From assembly GCF_001375515.1 (NCBI RefSeq), contig NZ_CTDX01000016.1, forward strand, positions 532,942 to 596,941: a stretch of 64,000 nucleotides of DNA, written 5' to 3'. Made by a program: the position numbers and the translations under genes. Source of the stretch: Bacillus kwashiorkori (GTDB lineage Bacteria; Bacillota; Bacilli; Bacillales; Caldibacillaceae). Below the pieces are notes generated by a model. The model made no database searches. It was not told where the DNA came from and saw only the letters and a program-made list of their open reading frames with translations. Shown here one piece after another: positions 36,404 to 46,238 of this stretch (the first letter of the stretch is position 1; every line of letters starts with the position of its first letter).

Positions 36404-36445
36404 CCCTTCTTATACAAAGTATATTGTATGAGAGGGTTTTTTTTT
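36404..36445 (+). terminator. Rho-independent terminator after yphF
   Basis: CCCTTCTTATACA (36404-36416) pairs with TGTATGAGAGGG (36425-36436), followed by nine T. Confidence 0.83.
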
Positions 36446-36606
36446 CGTCCTGTTAAACTAGTAAGCAAACTGGTCTTTATAAACTTTTTTAAGCAATTAC
36501 TAAAATAATAGTCATAAGTTAATAGGACAACATCATAAACATATACTGTCTAATAAAAGCAAACGGATATTATATCCCAGCAATTGACTCTTCGGGAGGG
36601 ATTTAA

Positions 36607-38085
36607 TTGGAAAAGGTAGATATTTTCAAAGATATTGCTGAACGGACTGGTGGAGATATTTATATCGGAGTAGTTGGAGCAGTTCGCACAGGAAAATCAA
36701 CTTTTATTAAAAGATTTATGGAATTAGTTGTATTACCAAGTATCGAAAATGAAGCGGAGCGGTCACGGGCGCAAGATGAACTGCCACAAAGTGCAGCTGG
36801 AAAAACTATTATGACTACTGAACCAAAATTTGTACCAAATCAAGCAATAAAAGTTCATGTTAGCGAAGGTTTAGATGTTAATGTGCGCCTAGTAGACTGT
36901 GTCGGCTATACTGTACCTGGAGCAAAAGGTTATGAAGATGAAAATGGTCCAAGAATGATTAATACTCCATGGTATGAAGAGCCAATTCCATTTCATGAAG
37001 CTGCAGAAATAGGAACTAGAAAAGTAATTCAAGAACATTCTACTATCGGTGTTGTTATTACTACTGACGGTTCTATAGGCGAAATACCTCGGAAGGATTA
37101 TGAAGATGCGGAAGCAAGAGTAGTGGAAGAACTAAAAGAAGTAGGAAAACCATTTATTATGGTGATTAACTCGACAAAGCCTTTCCATCATGAAACAGAA
37201 CTACTAAGAGAAGAACTTCAAGAAAAATATGATATTCCTGTATTAGCGATGAGTGTCGAAAGTATGCGGGAAGCGGACGTGCTAAATGTATTACGTGAAG
37301 CATTATATGAATTCCCAGTGTTAGAAGTAAATGTGAATCTCCCTAGCTGGGTTATGGTATTAAAGAACGACCATTGGCTGCGGCAAAGTTATCAAGAAGC
37401 AGTAAAAGAGACAGTGAAAGATATTAAACGTTTAAGAGATGTTGATCGTGTCGTTCAATCGTTTACAGAATATGAATTTATCGAAGGTGCTGGTCTAGCT
37501 GGCATGGAAATGGGTCAAGGGATTGCAGAAATTGATTTGCATGCACCTGATGAATTGTATGACCAAGTGTTAAAAGAAATTGTTGGGGTAGAAATACGTG
37601 GAAAAGACCATTTACTACAGCTCATGCAAGATTTCGCCCATGCAAAAAGAGAATATGATCAAATTGCTGACGCATTAACGATGGTTAAGCAAACAGGTTA
37701 TGGTATTGCAGCACCATCTATACATGATATGAGCCTGGATGAGCCAGAAATTATTCGCCAAGGGTCAAGATTCGGTGTCCGATTGAAAGCTGTTGCACCG
37801 TCTATTCATATGATTAAAGTGGATGTGGAGTCCGAATTTGCTCCAATTATTGGTACTGAAAAACAAAGTGAAGAACTAGTGCGCTATCTCATGCAAGACT
37901 TTGAAGATGATCCATTATCCATATGGAATTCCGATATATTTGGAAGAAACTTGAACTCGATTGTAAGAGAAGGGATTCAAGCGAAATTAGCACTAATGCC
38001 AGAAAATGCAAGATACAAATTAAAAGAAACGTTGGAAAGAATTATTAATGAAGGCTCTGGTGGATTAATCGCTATCATATTATAA
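36607..38085 (+). CDS. spoIVA: Stage IV sporulation protein A (spore coat basement ATPase)
   Basis: SpoIVA (492 aa, the same length as in B. subtilis) polymerises on the forespore surface with ATP hydrolysis and forms the base for coat and cortex assembly. Walker A GAVRTGKS is at 24-31 in an unusual TRAFAC-type ATPase domain, and the C-terminal INEGSGGLIAIIL is the anchoring tail that contacts SpoVM and the membrane. Identity to B. subtilis is very high throughout. Translation starts at TTG 36607 behind GGGAGGG. CATATACT (36540-36547) with TTAATAG 14 bases before it could be the sigma-E promoter. This gene is the clearest proof of a spore former. Confidence 0.97.
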   Translation: MEKVDIFKDIAERTGGDIYIGVVGAVRTGKSTFIKRFMELVVLPSIENEAERSRAQDELPQSAAGKTIMTTEPKFVPNQAIKVHVSEGLDVNVRLVDCVGYTVPGAKGYEDENGPRMINTPWYEEPIPFHEAAEIGTRKVIQEHSTIGVVITTDGSIGEIPRKDYEDAEARVVEELKEVGKPFIMVINSTKPFHHETELLREELQEKYDIPVLAMSVESMREADVLNVLREALYEFPVLEVNVNLPSWVMVLKNDHWLRQSYQEAVKETVKDIKRLRDVDRVVQSFTEYEFIEGAGLAGMEMGQGIAEIDLHAPDELYDQVLKEIVGVEIRGKDHLLQLMQDFAHAKREYDQIADALTMVKQTGYGIAAPSIHDMSLDEPEIIRQGSRFGVRLKAVAPSIHMIKVDVESEFAPIIGTEKQSEELVRYLMQDFEDDPLSIWNSDIFGRNLNSIVREGIQAKLALMPENARYKLKETLERIINEGSGGLIAIIL

Positions 38086-38105
38086 AATGGACTTTCATAT
38101 GTTCT

Positions 38106-38143
38106 AAAACTGTAATTGGAATTTTCCAATTGCAGTTTTTTTT
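38106..38143 (+). terminator. Rho-independent terminator after spoIVA
   Basis: AACTGTAATTGGAA and TTCCAATTGCAGTT form a 14-bp stem with one mismatch and a two-base loop side, followed by eight T. Confidence 0.83.
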
Positions 38144-38239
38144 ATGGTTATATAATATTAGAAATTTTTATGTTTAAAAAGTATGAAAGTTGGCAAAAAC
38201 GTTGATGTAGTAGGATTTTTCGCTACTTATTTAAAAAAA

Positions 38240-38269
38240 TTCAAAATAAGGGCTAGATTTTAGTATAAT
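38240..38269 (+). promoter_or_regulatory. Candidate promoter of hbs
   Basis: TATAAT (38264-38269) is a perfect -10; TTCAAA at 38240-38245 with an 18-base spacer is a partial -35. The transcript would have a leader of about 185 bases before hbs. Nothing else was recognised in the 377-base gap from 38086 to 38462 apart from the spoIVA terminator. Confidence 0.4.
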
Positions 38270-38462
38270 TCACGAAAAAGTTAGCGAAAGTTGTAGATTT
38301 ATCTTGCTATGATTTTTTTATTGTGATAATCTTTAAAACAGAAATGTTTTAGTTGAACTTTCCATTATTGGAAATAAGATTAGGACAATTAATGCACTCT
38401 TTGAATATTAGAGGCATAAATATTTTTGCACTACCCTTTTCATTTGGGAGGAGGTGAATGGC

Positions 38463-38735
38463 ATGAACAAAACAGAATTAGTAAATGCTGTTGCTGAAGC
38501 TGCAGAACTTTCTAAAAAGGATGCAACAAAAGCAGTAGACGCTGTTTTTGATTCAATTTTAAATGCTTTAAAAAATGGTGACAAAGTACAACTAATTGGT
38601 TTTGGTAACTTTGAAGTTCGTGAACGTGCTGCAAGAAAAGGACGTAACCCACAAACAGGTGAAGAAATTGAAATTGCTGCAAGCAAAGTTCCTGCATTCA
38701 AACCAGGTAAAGCATTGAAAGATGCAGTGAAATAA
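38463..38735 (+). CDS. hbs: DNA-binding protein HU
   Basis: A 90-aa HU-family nucleoid protein that binds and bends DNA as a dimer. The family signature [21 protein letters not shown] spans about residues 46-66, including the conserved Pro of the DNA-intercalating arm in RNPQTG. ATG 38463 follows GGGAGGAGGTGA, a very strong ribosome site; the in-frame GTG at 38454 is part of it. It is monocistronic with its own terminator and lies between spoIVA and folE, as in B. subtilis. Confidence 0.96.
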   Translation: MNKTELVNAVAEAAELSKKDATKAVDAVFDSILNALKNGDKVQLIGFGNFEVRERAARKGRNPQTGEEIEIAASKVPAFKPGKALKDAVK

Positions 38736-38756
38736 TTACATATTCACTTGAATAAT

Positions 38757-38790
38757 GAAAGGAGCTGATATAATTTCAGCTCCTTTCTTA
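38757..38790 (+). terminator. Rho-independent terminator after hbs
   Basis: GAAAGGAGCTGA (38757-38768) and TCAGCTCCTTTC (38776-38787) form a perfect 12-bp stem; the T tail is short. Confidence 0.8.
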
Positions 38791-38840
38791 TTTAATTCAA
38801 AATAAACCCCACCATCTGTTTATGAAAGGGTAGTCACAAG

Positions 38841-38920
38841 GAAGCGATACATTGCTAAGTCGTCATCGACTCGTGCATGGTAGGGATTTTTATATCTCGC
38901 TTGCGGGCTGCTTTCTTTTT
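38841..38920 (-). repeat. Decayed antisense copy of the interspersed repeat
   Basis: On the minus strand, ACGAGTCGATGACGACTTA (38874-38856) matches copy A (7414-7432) at 18 of 19 bases, and GCGAGATA (38900-38893) matches 7388-7395. The distance between the two blocks is 26 bases in both places. The ends of the element have decayed. It fills most of the 330-base gap between hbs and folE. Confidence 0.65.
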
Positions 38921-39065
38921 GCTACATTAATTTTCGTATGCTAATATGATAGGTGATATCTTTTCTTTAGGCTGTGTGAAACTTTTACAGAGCCCTTATT
39001 TAAATATTATTTTATTTTAACTATGCTTGGACAGTTTTTTGTCGGAAATTACGGGGGGAAATGAC

Positions 39066-39635
39066 ATGAATGAAATAAATTTAGCACAGATTGAACAAGC
39101 GGTTCGTTTAATCATAGAAGGAATTGGTGATGATCCAAATCGAGAAGGTTTAATCGATACCCCAAAAAGAGTGGCGAAAATGTATGCAGAAATGTTTGCG
39201 GGATTAACGAAAGATCCTGCAAAACATTTTGACACCATATTCACAGAAGAAGGTCATGAAGAGCTAGTTCTCGTTAAAGATATTCCTTTTTATTCCATGT
39301 GTGAACACCATCTCGTTCCGTTCTTCGGCCATGCTCACGTTGCTTACTTGCCAAAAGAAGGAAAAGTAACAGGATTAAGTAAATTAGCAAGAGCAGTAGA
39401 AGATATTGCAAAGCGACCACAATTACAAGAGCGTATTACAAAAACAATAGCAAATATCATGATGGAGAAACTAAATCCATATGGTGTCATGGTAGTTATT
39501 GAAGCAGAACATATGTGTATGACGATGCGCGGTGTAAAAAAACCTGGGTCTAAAACAGTTACCACTGCTGTGAGAGGGGTTTTTCAAGAAAATGAATTCT
39601 ATCGAAAAGAAGTGCTAAGCTTAATTGGTAAATAA
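39066..39635 (+). CDS. folE: GTP cyclohydrolase I (FolE/MtrA)
   Basis: FolE (189 aa) converts GTP to dihydroneopterin triphosphate, the first step of folate synthesis. The zinc ligands are C79 and H82 in [10 protein letters not shown] and C151 in [19 protein letters not shown] and the QERITKTIA segment are typical. ATG 39066 follows CGGGGGGAAATG; the longer frame from 39027 lacks a ribosome site. It is 32 bases before mtrB, the same pair as the mtrAB operon of B. subtilis. Confidence 0.95.
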   Translation: MNEINLAQIEQAVRLIIEGIGDDPNREGLIDTPKRVAKMYAEMFAGLTKDPAKHFDTIFTEEGHEELVLVKDIPFYSMCEHHLVPFFGHAHVAYLPKEGKVTGLSKLARAVEDIAKRPQLQERITKTIANIMMEKLNPYGVMVVIEAEHMCMTMRGVKKPGSKTVTTAVRGVFQENEFYRKEVLSLIGK

Positions 39636-39667
39636 TTACTACAGTCAACTCTAAGGAGGATCAGCCA

Positions 39668-39898
39668 TTGGAAAAAAAAGTTATTACTAATGATTATGTC
39701 ATTATAAAAGCGATGGATGATGGTGTAAATGTCATCGGATTGACCCGTGGTACAGATACTAGATTTCATCACTCTGAAAAATTAGATAAAGGTGAAGTTA
39801 TGTTAGCTCAGTTCACCGAACATACTTCTGCTATTAAAGTCCGGGGCAAAGCAGAAATCATTTCCCCGTTCGGTACCGTTATGAGTGATGGAAAATAG
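39668..39898 (+). CDS. mtrB: trp RNA-binding attenuation protein (TRAP)
   Basis: MtrB (76 aa) forms an 11-subunit ring that, with bound tryptophan, binds (G/U)AG repeats in trp leader RNA and causes termination. The RNA-contact residues are present as K38, K57 and R59 (one position shifted from K37, K56, R58 of B. subtilis), and the tryptophan-binding GLTRGTDT and [11 protein letters not shown] segments are intact. Start is TTG 39668 behind AAGGAGG. The trp operon it would control is not in its usual place after aroB in this window. Confidence 0.95.
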   Translation: MEKKVITNDYVIIKAMDDGVNVIGLTRGTDTRFHHSEKLDKGEVMLAQFTEHTSAIKVRGKAEIISPFGTVMSDGK

Positions 39899-40043
39899 TA
39901 ATAAACTATATAATATATGATGTTTAAGATAATTTTTAATCTGCAAAAATATAACCGTTTTATGATATAATTTATTTAACGTAAATTTGGTTGCAATTAC
40001 TTTCTTCATTCCTAAGGGGAGAATGGTAGTAGAGGATGATTCC

Positions 40044-40805
40044 ATGAATAGTATTAATACTTTAATAACGAACATAAAACAGCAAATTAAAGCAAAAAAT
40101 CATCCGTATATTCAAGAAAATTTGGATGATTATCCTATTGACGATCAAAAAATATTACTACTAGTTTTAATGCTGCAATCAAAACAACTATCTAATGATC
40201 ATATTGAAAAATATGTTGTAACGGTGTTTTTAATCATTGCCGCATTAGATATTCATGATTTAGTATCCAATGATAATCACATTCCCGATTTTAAAGAGCG
40301 CCAATTAACCGTTCTTGCTGGGGATTATTATAGCGGTTTATATTATAAAACGTTAGCAGATATCCCGAATATTGAGATGATTCGTTATTTGGCAGAAGGG
40401 ATTCGAATTGTGAATGAACATAAATTATTCATCTATAAAGGTGAACAAAAAACTACAGAAGAATTTATGAACAGTATGAAGTTAATTGAAACAGCAATCT
40501 TTCAAAAAGTTGCTGAATTCTTTCATGAACCAGTTTGGGGTGAGTTTACCGAAAATTGGTTATTTCTTCAATTGCTACAAAATGAACAAGAAAAAATAAA
40601 AACGTACTTAGAAAAAAATGTATTCAACACGAGAAATGTGGATAGTGGATATGGTTTTGATTCAATATCAGAAAAAATTATGAATGAGTATATGGAGAAA
40701 ATTCATGTGAGAATTAATACATTGCAAAACCAAATGCCTCAAATGAATAATTTTAATAAAAAATTAACAAGTTCACTTAACTTTGACGAGTCAATCGTAA
40801 TTTAA
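40044..40805 (+). CDS. hepS: Heptaprenyl diphosphate synthase component I
   Basis: HepS (253 aa) is the non-catalytic partner that sets chain length with HepT in making the C35 side chain of menaquinone-7. The segment FKERQLTVLAGDYYSGLYYK is the most conserved part of the family; no DDxxD motif is present, as expected. ATG 40044 is chosen because GAGGATG lies just upstream and B. subtilis HepS aligns from there; ATG 40023 is only one base from its ribosome site. Order hepS-menG-hepT is as in B. subtilis. Confidence 0.88.
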   Translation: MNSINTLITNIKQQIKAKNHPYIQENLDDYPIDDQKILLLVLMLQSKQLSNDHIEKYVVTVFLIIAALDIHDLVSNDNHIPDFKERQLTVLAGDYYSGLYYKTLADIPNIEMIRYLAEGIRIVNEHKLFIYKGEQKTTEEFMNSMKLIETAIFQKVAEFFHEPVWGEFTENWLFLQLLQNEQEKIKTYLEKNVFNTRNVDSGYGFDSISEKIMNEYMEKIHVRINTLQNQMPQMNNFNKKLTSSLNFDESIVI

Positions 40806-40821
40806 CTAGGGGTGAGGCATC

Positions 40822-41532
40822 GTGACGGAAACAAAAGAACAGAGAGTACATCATGTATTTGAAAATATATCAACAAAATACGATAAAATGAACTCTATTA
40901 TCAGCTTTCGTCAACATATTCGCTGGCGTAAAGATACGATGAAACGAATGAAAGTTGAAAAAGGAAAAAGTGCTTTAGATGTTTGTTGTGGAACTGCTGA
41001 CTGGACAATTGCCCTTAGTCAAGCGGTTGGTCCTGACGGAAAAGTAGTTGGATTAGACTTTAGTGAAAATATGTTAAAAGTAGGCAAAGAAAAAGTTACA
41101 AATAATAATCTATCTAACATAGAGCTCATTCACGGTAACGCTATGGAATTGCCGTTTTCAGATAACTCTTTTGACTATGCTACGATTGGTTTCGGTCTTC
41201 GCAATGTACCAGACCACAAGCAAGTACTAGCCGAAATGAGACGAGTCGTTAAGCCTGGTGGACTAGTAGTCTCATTGGAAACTTCACAACCAACATTAAT
41301 CGGTTTTAAGCAAGCTTATTATTTTTATTTTCGTTTTATTATGCCGCTATTTGGGAAAATATTTGCTAAGAAATTTCAGGAGTACTCATGGTTACAAGAA
41401 TCAGCTCGAGCATTTCCTAATGCAGATCAATTAGCAGAAGATTTTTATGCGGCGGGATTAACTAATGTTCAGTATAAACAATACTTTGGCGGAGTATCTG
41501 CCGTTCATATCGGTAAGAAGCCAAAAGAGTAA
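40822..41532 (+). CDS. menG: Demethylmenaquinone methyltransferase
   Basis: MenG (236 aa, UbiE family) transfers a methyl group from S-adenosylmethionine in the last step of menaquinone synthesis. The AdoMet-binding motif is [11 protein letters not shown], followed by the UbiE signatures [17 protein letters not shown] and [20 protein letters not shown]. Translation starts at GTG 40822 behind AGGGGTGAGG. It sits between the two subunits of the enzyme that makes the prenyl tail, so the operon finishes the quinone used by QcrABC. Confidence 0.95.
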   Translation: MTETKEQRVHHVFENISTKYDKMNSIISFRQHIRWRKDTMKRMKVEKGKSALDVCCGTADWTIALSQAVGPDGKVVGLDFSENMLKVGKEKVTNNNLSNIELIHGNAMELPFSDNSFDYATIGFGLRNVPDHKQVLAEMRRVVKPGGLVVSLETSQPTLIGFKQAYYFYFRFIMPLFGKIFAKKFQEYSWLQESARAFPNADQLAEDFYAAGLTNVQYKQYFGGVSAVHIGKKPKE

Positions 41533-41561
41533 TGAAGGTTGTGGATGATAGGTGGACTAAT

Positions 41562-42524
41562 ATGAATTTTAAAACGGTTTATGCTCTTTTAAAAAACGAT
41601 TTAAAAAACATTGAAAAAGAACTGGAAGTTACATTAAATGCAAAATCACCACTGTTAAAACAAGCATCGTTGCATTATTTACAAGCAGGAGGTAAAAGAA
41701 TTAGACCCATTCTCGTTATTTTAGCTAGTAAATTTGGAACTGCTGATGTTGAGAAAGTGAAAAATGTAGCTGTTTCTTTAGAAATGATCCACATGGCCTC
41801 TTTAATTCATGATGATGTTATTGATAATGCAGAATTAAGACGTGGGAGGCTAACTGTAAAGGCGAAATGGGATAATCGAGTTGCAATGTATGTTGGTGAT
41901 TATATATTAGCGCGTTCGTTAGAATTAATTACAAAAGTACAAGAAGAGAAAGCACACCAAATATTATCGAAAACAATGGTAGAATTAAGTATTGGGGAAA
42001 TAGAGCAAATTCGAGATAAATATAATTTTGACCAATCTATCTTTACCTATTTTCGAAGGATAAAACGGAAGACAGCATTATTAATTTCCGCTAGCTGTGA
42101 ATTAGGAGCCATTTGTGCGAATGCTACTGAAGATGTACAAGTGAAGTTGCGTAAATTTGGCTACTATGCAGGTATGGCTTTTCAAATAACGGATGATATA
42201 TTAGATTTCACTGCTACCGAAAAACAATTAGGAAAGCCAGCTGGCAGTGATTTATTACAAGGTAATATTACTTTGCCTGTATTTTTTGCTTTAAAAGATG
42301 AGCTATTAGCTGCAGAAATTAGACAAGTTCACGAAAATATGGACTTAAATAAATTAAAACGGTTAATTAAAGCTATAAAAGCAACGGATGCTATCGAAAA
42401 ATCTATTGTTGTTAGTAATCAATATTTACAGAAAGCGTTAGAAATACTGAAAGGGTTACCAGACAATGAAGCGAAAGACTTATTAACGACGGTCATCAAC
42501 TTTATTGGAAAGAGAAATTTTTAA
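41562..42524 (+). CDS. hepT: Heptaprenyl diphosphate synthase component II
   Basis: HepT (320 aa) is the catalytic trans-prenyltransferase subunit. The first aspartate-rich motif is D84-D85-VID88 followed by ELRRG, the second is DDILDF; GGKRIRP binds isopentenyl diphosphate. ATG 41562 is chosen because AGGTGGA lies five bases upstream and the product aligns with the conserved start (MxFKxxYxxL); an ATG at 41532 has no ribosome site. B. subtilis HepT carries an extra N-terminal segment. Confidence 0.92.
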   Translation: MNFKTVYALLKNDLKNIEKELEVTLNAKSPLLKQASLHYLQAGGKRIRPILVILASKFGTADVEKVKNVAVSLEMIHMASLIHDDVIDNAELRRGRLTVKAKWDNRVAMYVGDYILARSLELITKVQEEKAHQILSKTMVELSIGEIEQIRDKYNFDQSIFTYFRRIKRKTALLISASCELGAICANATEDVQVKLRKFGYYAGMAFQITDDILDFTATEKQLGKPAGSDLLQGNITLPVFFALKDELLAAEIRQVHENMDLNKLKRLIKAIKATDAIEKSIVVSNQYLQKALEILKGLPDNEAKDLLTTVINFIGKRNF

Positions 42525-42616
42525 TAGAATGAATATTATTGATTGCGAAAATAAGTAACTAGTGATAAGATGATTTTGGAAATCGCATACATAATTATTC
42601 AAGGATAGGAGAATAC

Positions 42617-43063
42617 ATGATGGAGAGAACGTTTTTAATGGTTAAACCAGATGGGGTGCAAAGGAATTTAATTGGTGAAATCGTTGCCCGTTTTGAAAAA
42701 AAAGGGTTTCAATTAGTGGGTGCGAAATTAATGCAAGTAACCGATAAAATTGCGGAAGAACATTACGGAGAACATAAGGAAAAGCCGTTTTTCCAAGAGT
42801 TAATCGACTTCATTACTTCTGGACCTGTTTTCGCAATGGTTTGGGAAGGTGAAAATGCTGTTCAAGTGGCTAGACAAATGATGGGATCGACTAATCCGAA
42901 AGATGCTGCACCAGGAACTATCCGTGGGAATTATGGATTAACGGTCGGGAAAAATGTCATTCATGGTTCTGATAGTTTGGAATCTGCTAAGAGAGAAATT
43001 TCGCTTTTCTTTAATGAAGCAGAACTGATTACTTATTCAAAACAAATAAATGATTGGTTATAA
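42617..43063 (+). CDS. ndk: Nucleoside diphosphate kinase
   Basis: Ndk (148 aa) balances nucleoside triphosphate pools by a phospho-histidine mechanism. The active-site His is H116 in NVIHGSDS, and [15 protein letters not shown] and PGTIRG are the family motifs. Two adjacent ATG codons (42617, 42620) follow GATAGGAGAA; the first is used, as in B. subtilis. It is between hepT and cheR, with its own terminator. Confidence 0.96.
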   Translation: MMERTFLMVKPDGVQRNLIGEIVARFEKKGFQLVGAKLMQVTDKIAEEHYGEHKEKPFFQELIDFITSGPVFAMVWEGENAVQVARQMMGSTNPKDAAPGTIRGNYGLTVGKNVIHGSDSLESAKREISLFFNEAELITYSKQINDWL

Positions 43064-43084
43064 ATCTTTTACTTCGGATAAACT

Positions 43085-43108
43085 GCCCTGCATTAGCAGG
43101 GCTTTTCC
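43085..43108 (+). terminator. Rho-independent terminator after ndk
   Basis: GCCCTGC (43085-43091), loop ATTA and GCAGGGC (43096-43102), followed by four T. Confidence 0.75.
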
Positions 43109-43140
43109 ATTATTTCATAGGAACTTACAATATTTTTTGA

Positions 43141-43941
<801 letters not shown>

Positions 43942-43955
43942 TAAGGTGAGTATAT

Positions 43956-45128
43956 ATGCGTTATTTAACAGCAGGAGAATCCCACGGACCACAACTAACT
44001 GTAATAATTGAAGGACTACCAGCTGGATTGCCATTAACTGCCGAGGATATTAATGAGTCTCTAGCACAACGGCAAAAAGGTTATGGTCGTGGGCGGAGAA
44101 TGCAAATTGAAAAAGACCAGGTACAAATAACAAGTGGAGTAAGGCATGGTTTGACACTTGGATCACCGGTATCAATGACAATAGAAAATAAAGATTGGCA
44201 ACATTGGACTAAAATTATGGGAATGGAGCCTTTGACAGATTTAACAAATGAAGGACGGAGGAAAATTACGAAACCCCGACCAGGTCATGCAGATTTAAAT
44301 GGTGGCATTAAATATGGACATCGTGACTTACGGAATGTACTAGAACGTTCTTCCGCTCGTGAAACAGCTGCACGAGTTGCTGTTGGGGCTGTCGCTAAAA
44401 AATTATTAGCCCAACTAGGTATTGAACTAGCATCACATGTAGTTGAAATTGGTGGAATTAAAGCTGAAAATACTGCTGCGTCACTTTTACCCCAAGAGAT
44501 TAATGAAAAAGTAAATCTCTCGGCAGTCCGTTGTTTAGATGAAGAAGCAAGCGAATTAATGATGCAAAAAATTGACGAAGCAAAGAAAAATGGAAACTCT
44601 ATCGGTGGAATTGTGGAAGTAATTACGACTGGAATGCCCCCAGGAATCGGTAGCTATGTGCATTATGATCGTAAGTTAGATGCAAAAATTGCAGCTGCGG
44701 TAGTAAGTATTAATGCGTTTAAAGGGGTGGAGTTCGGAATTGGTTTTGCGGCTGGTCGTAAATGGGGTAGCGAAGTCCAGGACGAAATCGCGTGGGATGA
44801 AGAACGTGGATATTTCCGATTATCGAATAATTTAGGTGGTTTTGAAGGCGGCATGACAACTGGAATGCCAATTATCGTTAGAGGTGTAATGAAACCAATT
44901 CCGACCTTGTATAAGCCGTTAATGAGTGTTGATATAGATTCAAAAGAACCGTTTCAAGCGAGTATTGAACGGTCGGATAGTTGTGCGGTACCAAGTGCTT
45001 CGATTGTATGTGAACATGTCGTTGCTTGGGAACTTGCCAAGGCAATAATTGAGCAGTTTCACTCAGACCAAATGGGACAATTGGAAGAGCAAATTTCAAA
45101 ATACCGCCAATATGCGAGGGAGTTTTAA
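43956..45128 (+). CDS. aroF: Chorismate synthase
   Basis: A 390-aa enzyme (AroF in Bacillus, AroC in E. coli) that converts 5-enolpyruvylshikimate 3-phosphate to chorismate using reduced flavin. The N-terminal [11 protein letters not shown], the GYGRGRRM segment, RPGHADLNG and [13 protein letters not shown] are the family signatures. AAGGTGAG precedes the ATG. The stop TAA shares one base with the aroB start (TAATG), so the two are translationally coupled. Confidence 0.96.
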   Translation: MRYLTAGESHGPQLTVIIEGLPAGLPLTAEDINESLAQRQKGYGRGRRMQIEKDQVQITSGVRHGLTLGSPVSMTIENKDWQHWTKIMGMEPLTDLTNEGRRKITKPRPGHADLNGGIKYGHRDLRNVLERSSARETAARVAVGAVAKKLLAQLGIELASHVVEIGGIKAENTAASLLPQEINEKVNLSAVRCLDEEASELMMQKIDEAKKNGNSIGGIVEVITTGMPPGIGSYVHYDRKLDAKIAAAVVSINAFKGVEFGIGFAAGRKWGSEVQDEIAWDEERGYFRLSNNLGGFEGGMTTGMPIIVRGVMKPIPTLYKPLMSVDIDSKEPFQASIERSDSCAVPSASIVCEHVVAWELAKAIIEQFHSDQMGQLEEQISKYRQYAREF

Positions 45129-46204
45129 TGCAAGAAATAATACATATTCAAACAGATACAGCAAAATATCCGGTTTTAGTCGGAGAAGATGTTTTATTAG
45201 AATTAAGGAACCATTTACAGCAGAAGAAACATACAAAATATTGTATTGTAATGGATCATACCGTTTATCAGTTGCATTGGCACACTTTGGAAGCAGCATT
45301 ACCAAATGATCTTTCTTACTGTTATACAACTGTACCAAGTGGAGATTTATGCAAAACGATGACAATATATGAACAAGTTCTTACATTTGCATTAAAGGAG
45401 CAACTTGATAGGAAATCTGCTTTTATTGCTTTTGGCGGAGGAGCGGTAGGGGATTTAACCGGCTTTGTTGCCGCTACTTTTATGCGCGGAGTCCCGTTTA
45501 TTCAAGTACCTACAACAATACTAGCCCACGATAGTTCCGTTGGTGGTAAAACAGCGATTAATCATCCGTTAGGAAAAAACTTGATCGGTGCTTTTCATCA
45601 TCCAGAAGCAGTCTTTTATGATGTACGTTTCATTAAAACATTGCCTGACCATGAATGCCGTTCTGGTTTTGCCGAAATTATTAAAGAAAGCATTATCGGC
45701 AGTGAACCATTTCTAATTGATTTAATGAACCATATTCAATCCATCCAAGATATTAGGACGGCTAAAATAATGAAACCGTTAATGCGGGGCATTGCTGTAA
45801 AGAAAAAAATGGTGGAAGAAGATGAAAAAGAAACGGGTATCCGCGCCTTTTTAAATTTTGGCCATACATTGGCACACGCAATGGAGGCAGAACTTGGCTA
45901 TGGAAAGATTACCCATGGCGAAGCGGTCTTAATTGGGATGATTTTTGCATTGAAATTAAGTGAAAGAAAATACAATCTCTCATTCCCTTTGAATGCCTTT
46001 GTTAAGTGGTTAGAACGATTAGGTTATCAAACGAATCTTCCAGAACAATGTAACTTAGAACGACTAATTTATAGAATGAAACACGATAAAAAATCTATAG
46101 ACAACACAATCTATTTTGTTTTATTGCCATCTTTAGGGCAGCCGATAGTTTCAGCAATAGAAGAAGCGGTTATATTAGAAATGCTAACAAATTGGGATAA
46201 ATGA
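45128..46204 (+). CDS. aroB: 3-dehydroquinate synthase
   Basis: AroB (358 aa) cyclises DAHP to 3-dehydroquinate with NAD and a divalent metal. Motifs: FGGGAVGDLTGFVAATFMRG for NAD binding, QVPTTILAHDSSVGGKTAIN for the substrate, and the metal-binding Glu in GFAEIIKES with His residues in NFGHTLAHA and THGEAV. It overlaps aroF by one base. In B. subtilis it is followed by aroH and the trp operon; here aroA follows after 34 bases. Confidence 0.96.
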   Translation: MQEIIHIQTDTAKYPVLVGEDVLLELRNHLQQKKHTKYCIVMDHTVYQLHWHTLEAALPNDLSYCYTTVPSGDLCKTMTIYEQVLTFALKEQLDRKSAFIAFGGGAVGDLTGFVAATFMRGVPFIQVPTTILAHDSSVGGKTAINHPLGKNLIGAFHHPEAVFYDVRFIKTLPDHECRSGFAEIIKESIIGSEPFLIDLMNHIQSIQDIRTAKIMKPLMRGIAVKKKMVEEDEKETGIRAFLNFGHTLAHAMEAELGYGKITHGEAVLIGMIFALKLSERKYNLSFPLNAFVKWLERLGYQTNLPEQCNLERLIYRMKHDKKSIDNTIYFVLLPSLGQPIVSAIEEAVILEMLTNWDK

Positions 46205-46238
46205 CTATTGAAATATTTATTAAAGAGGGAAGGAACAA

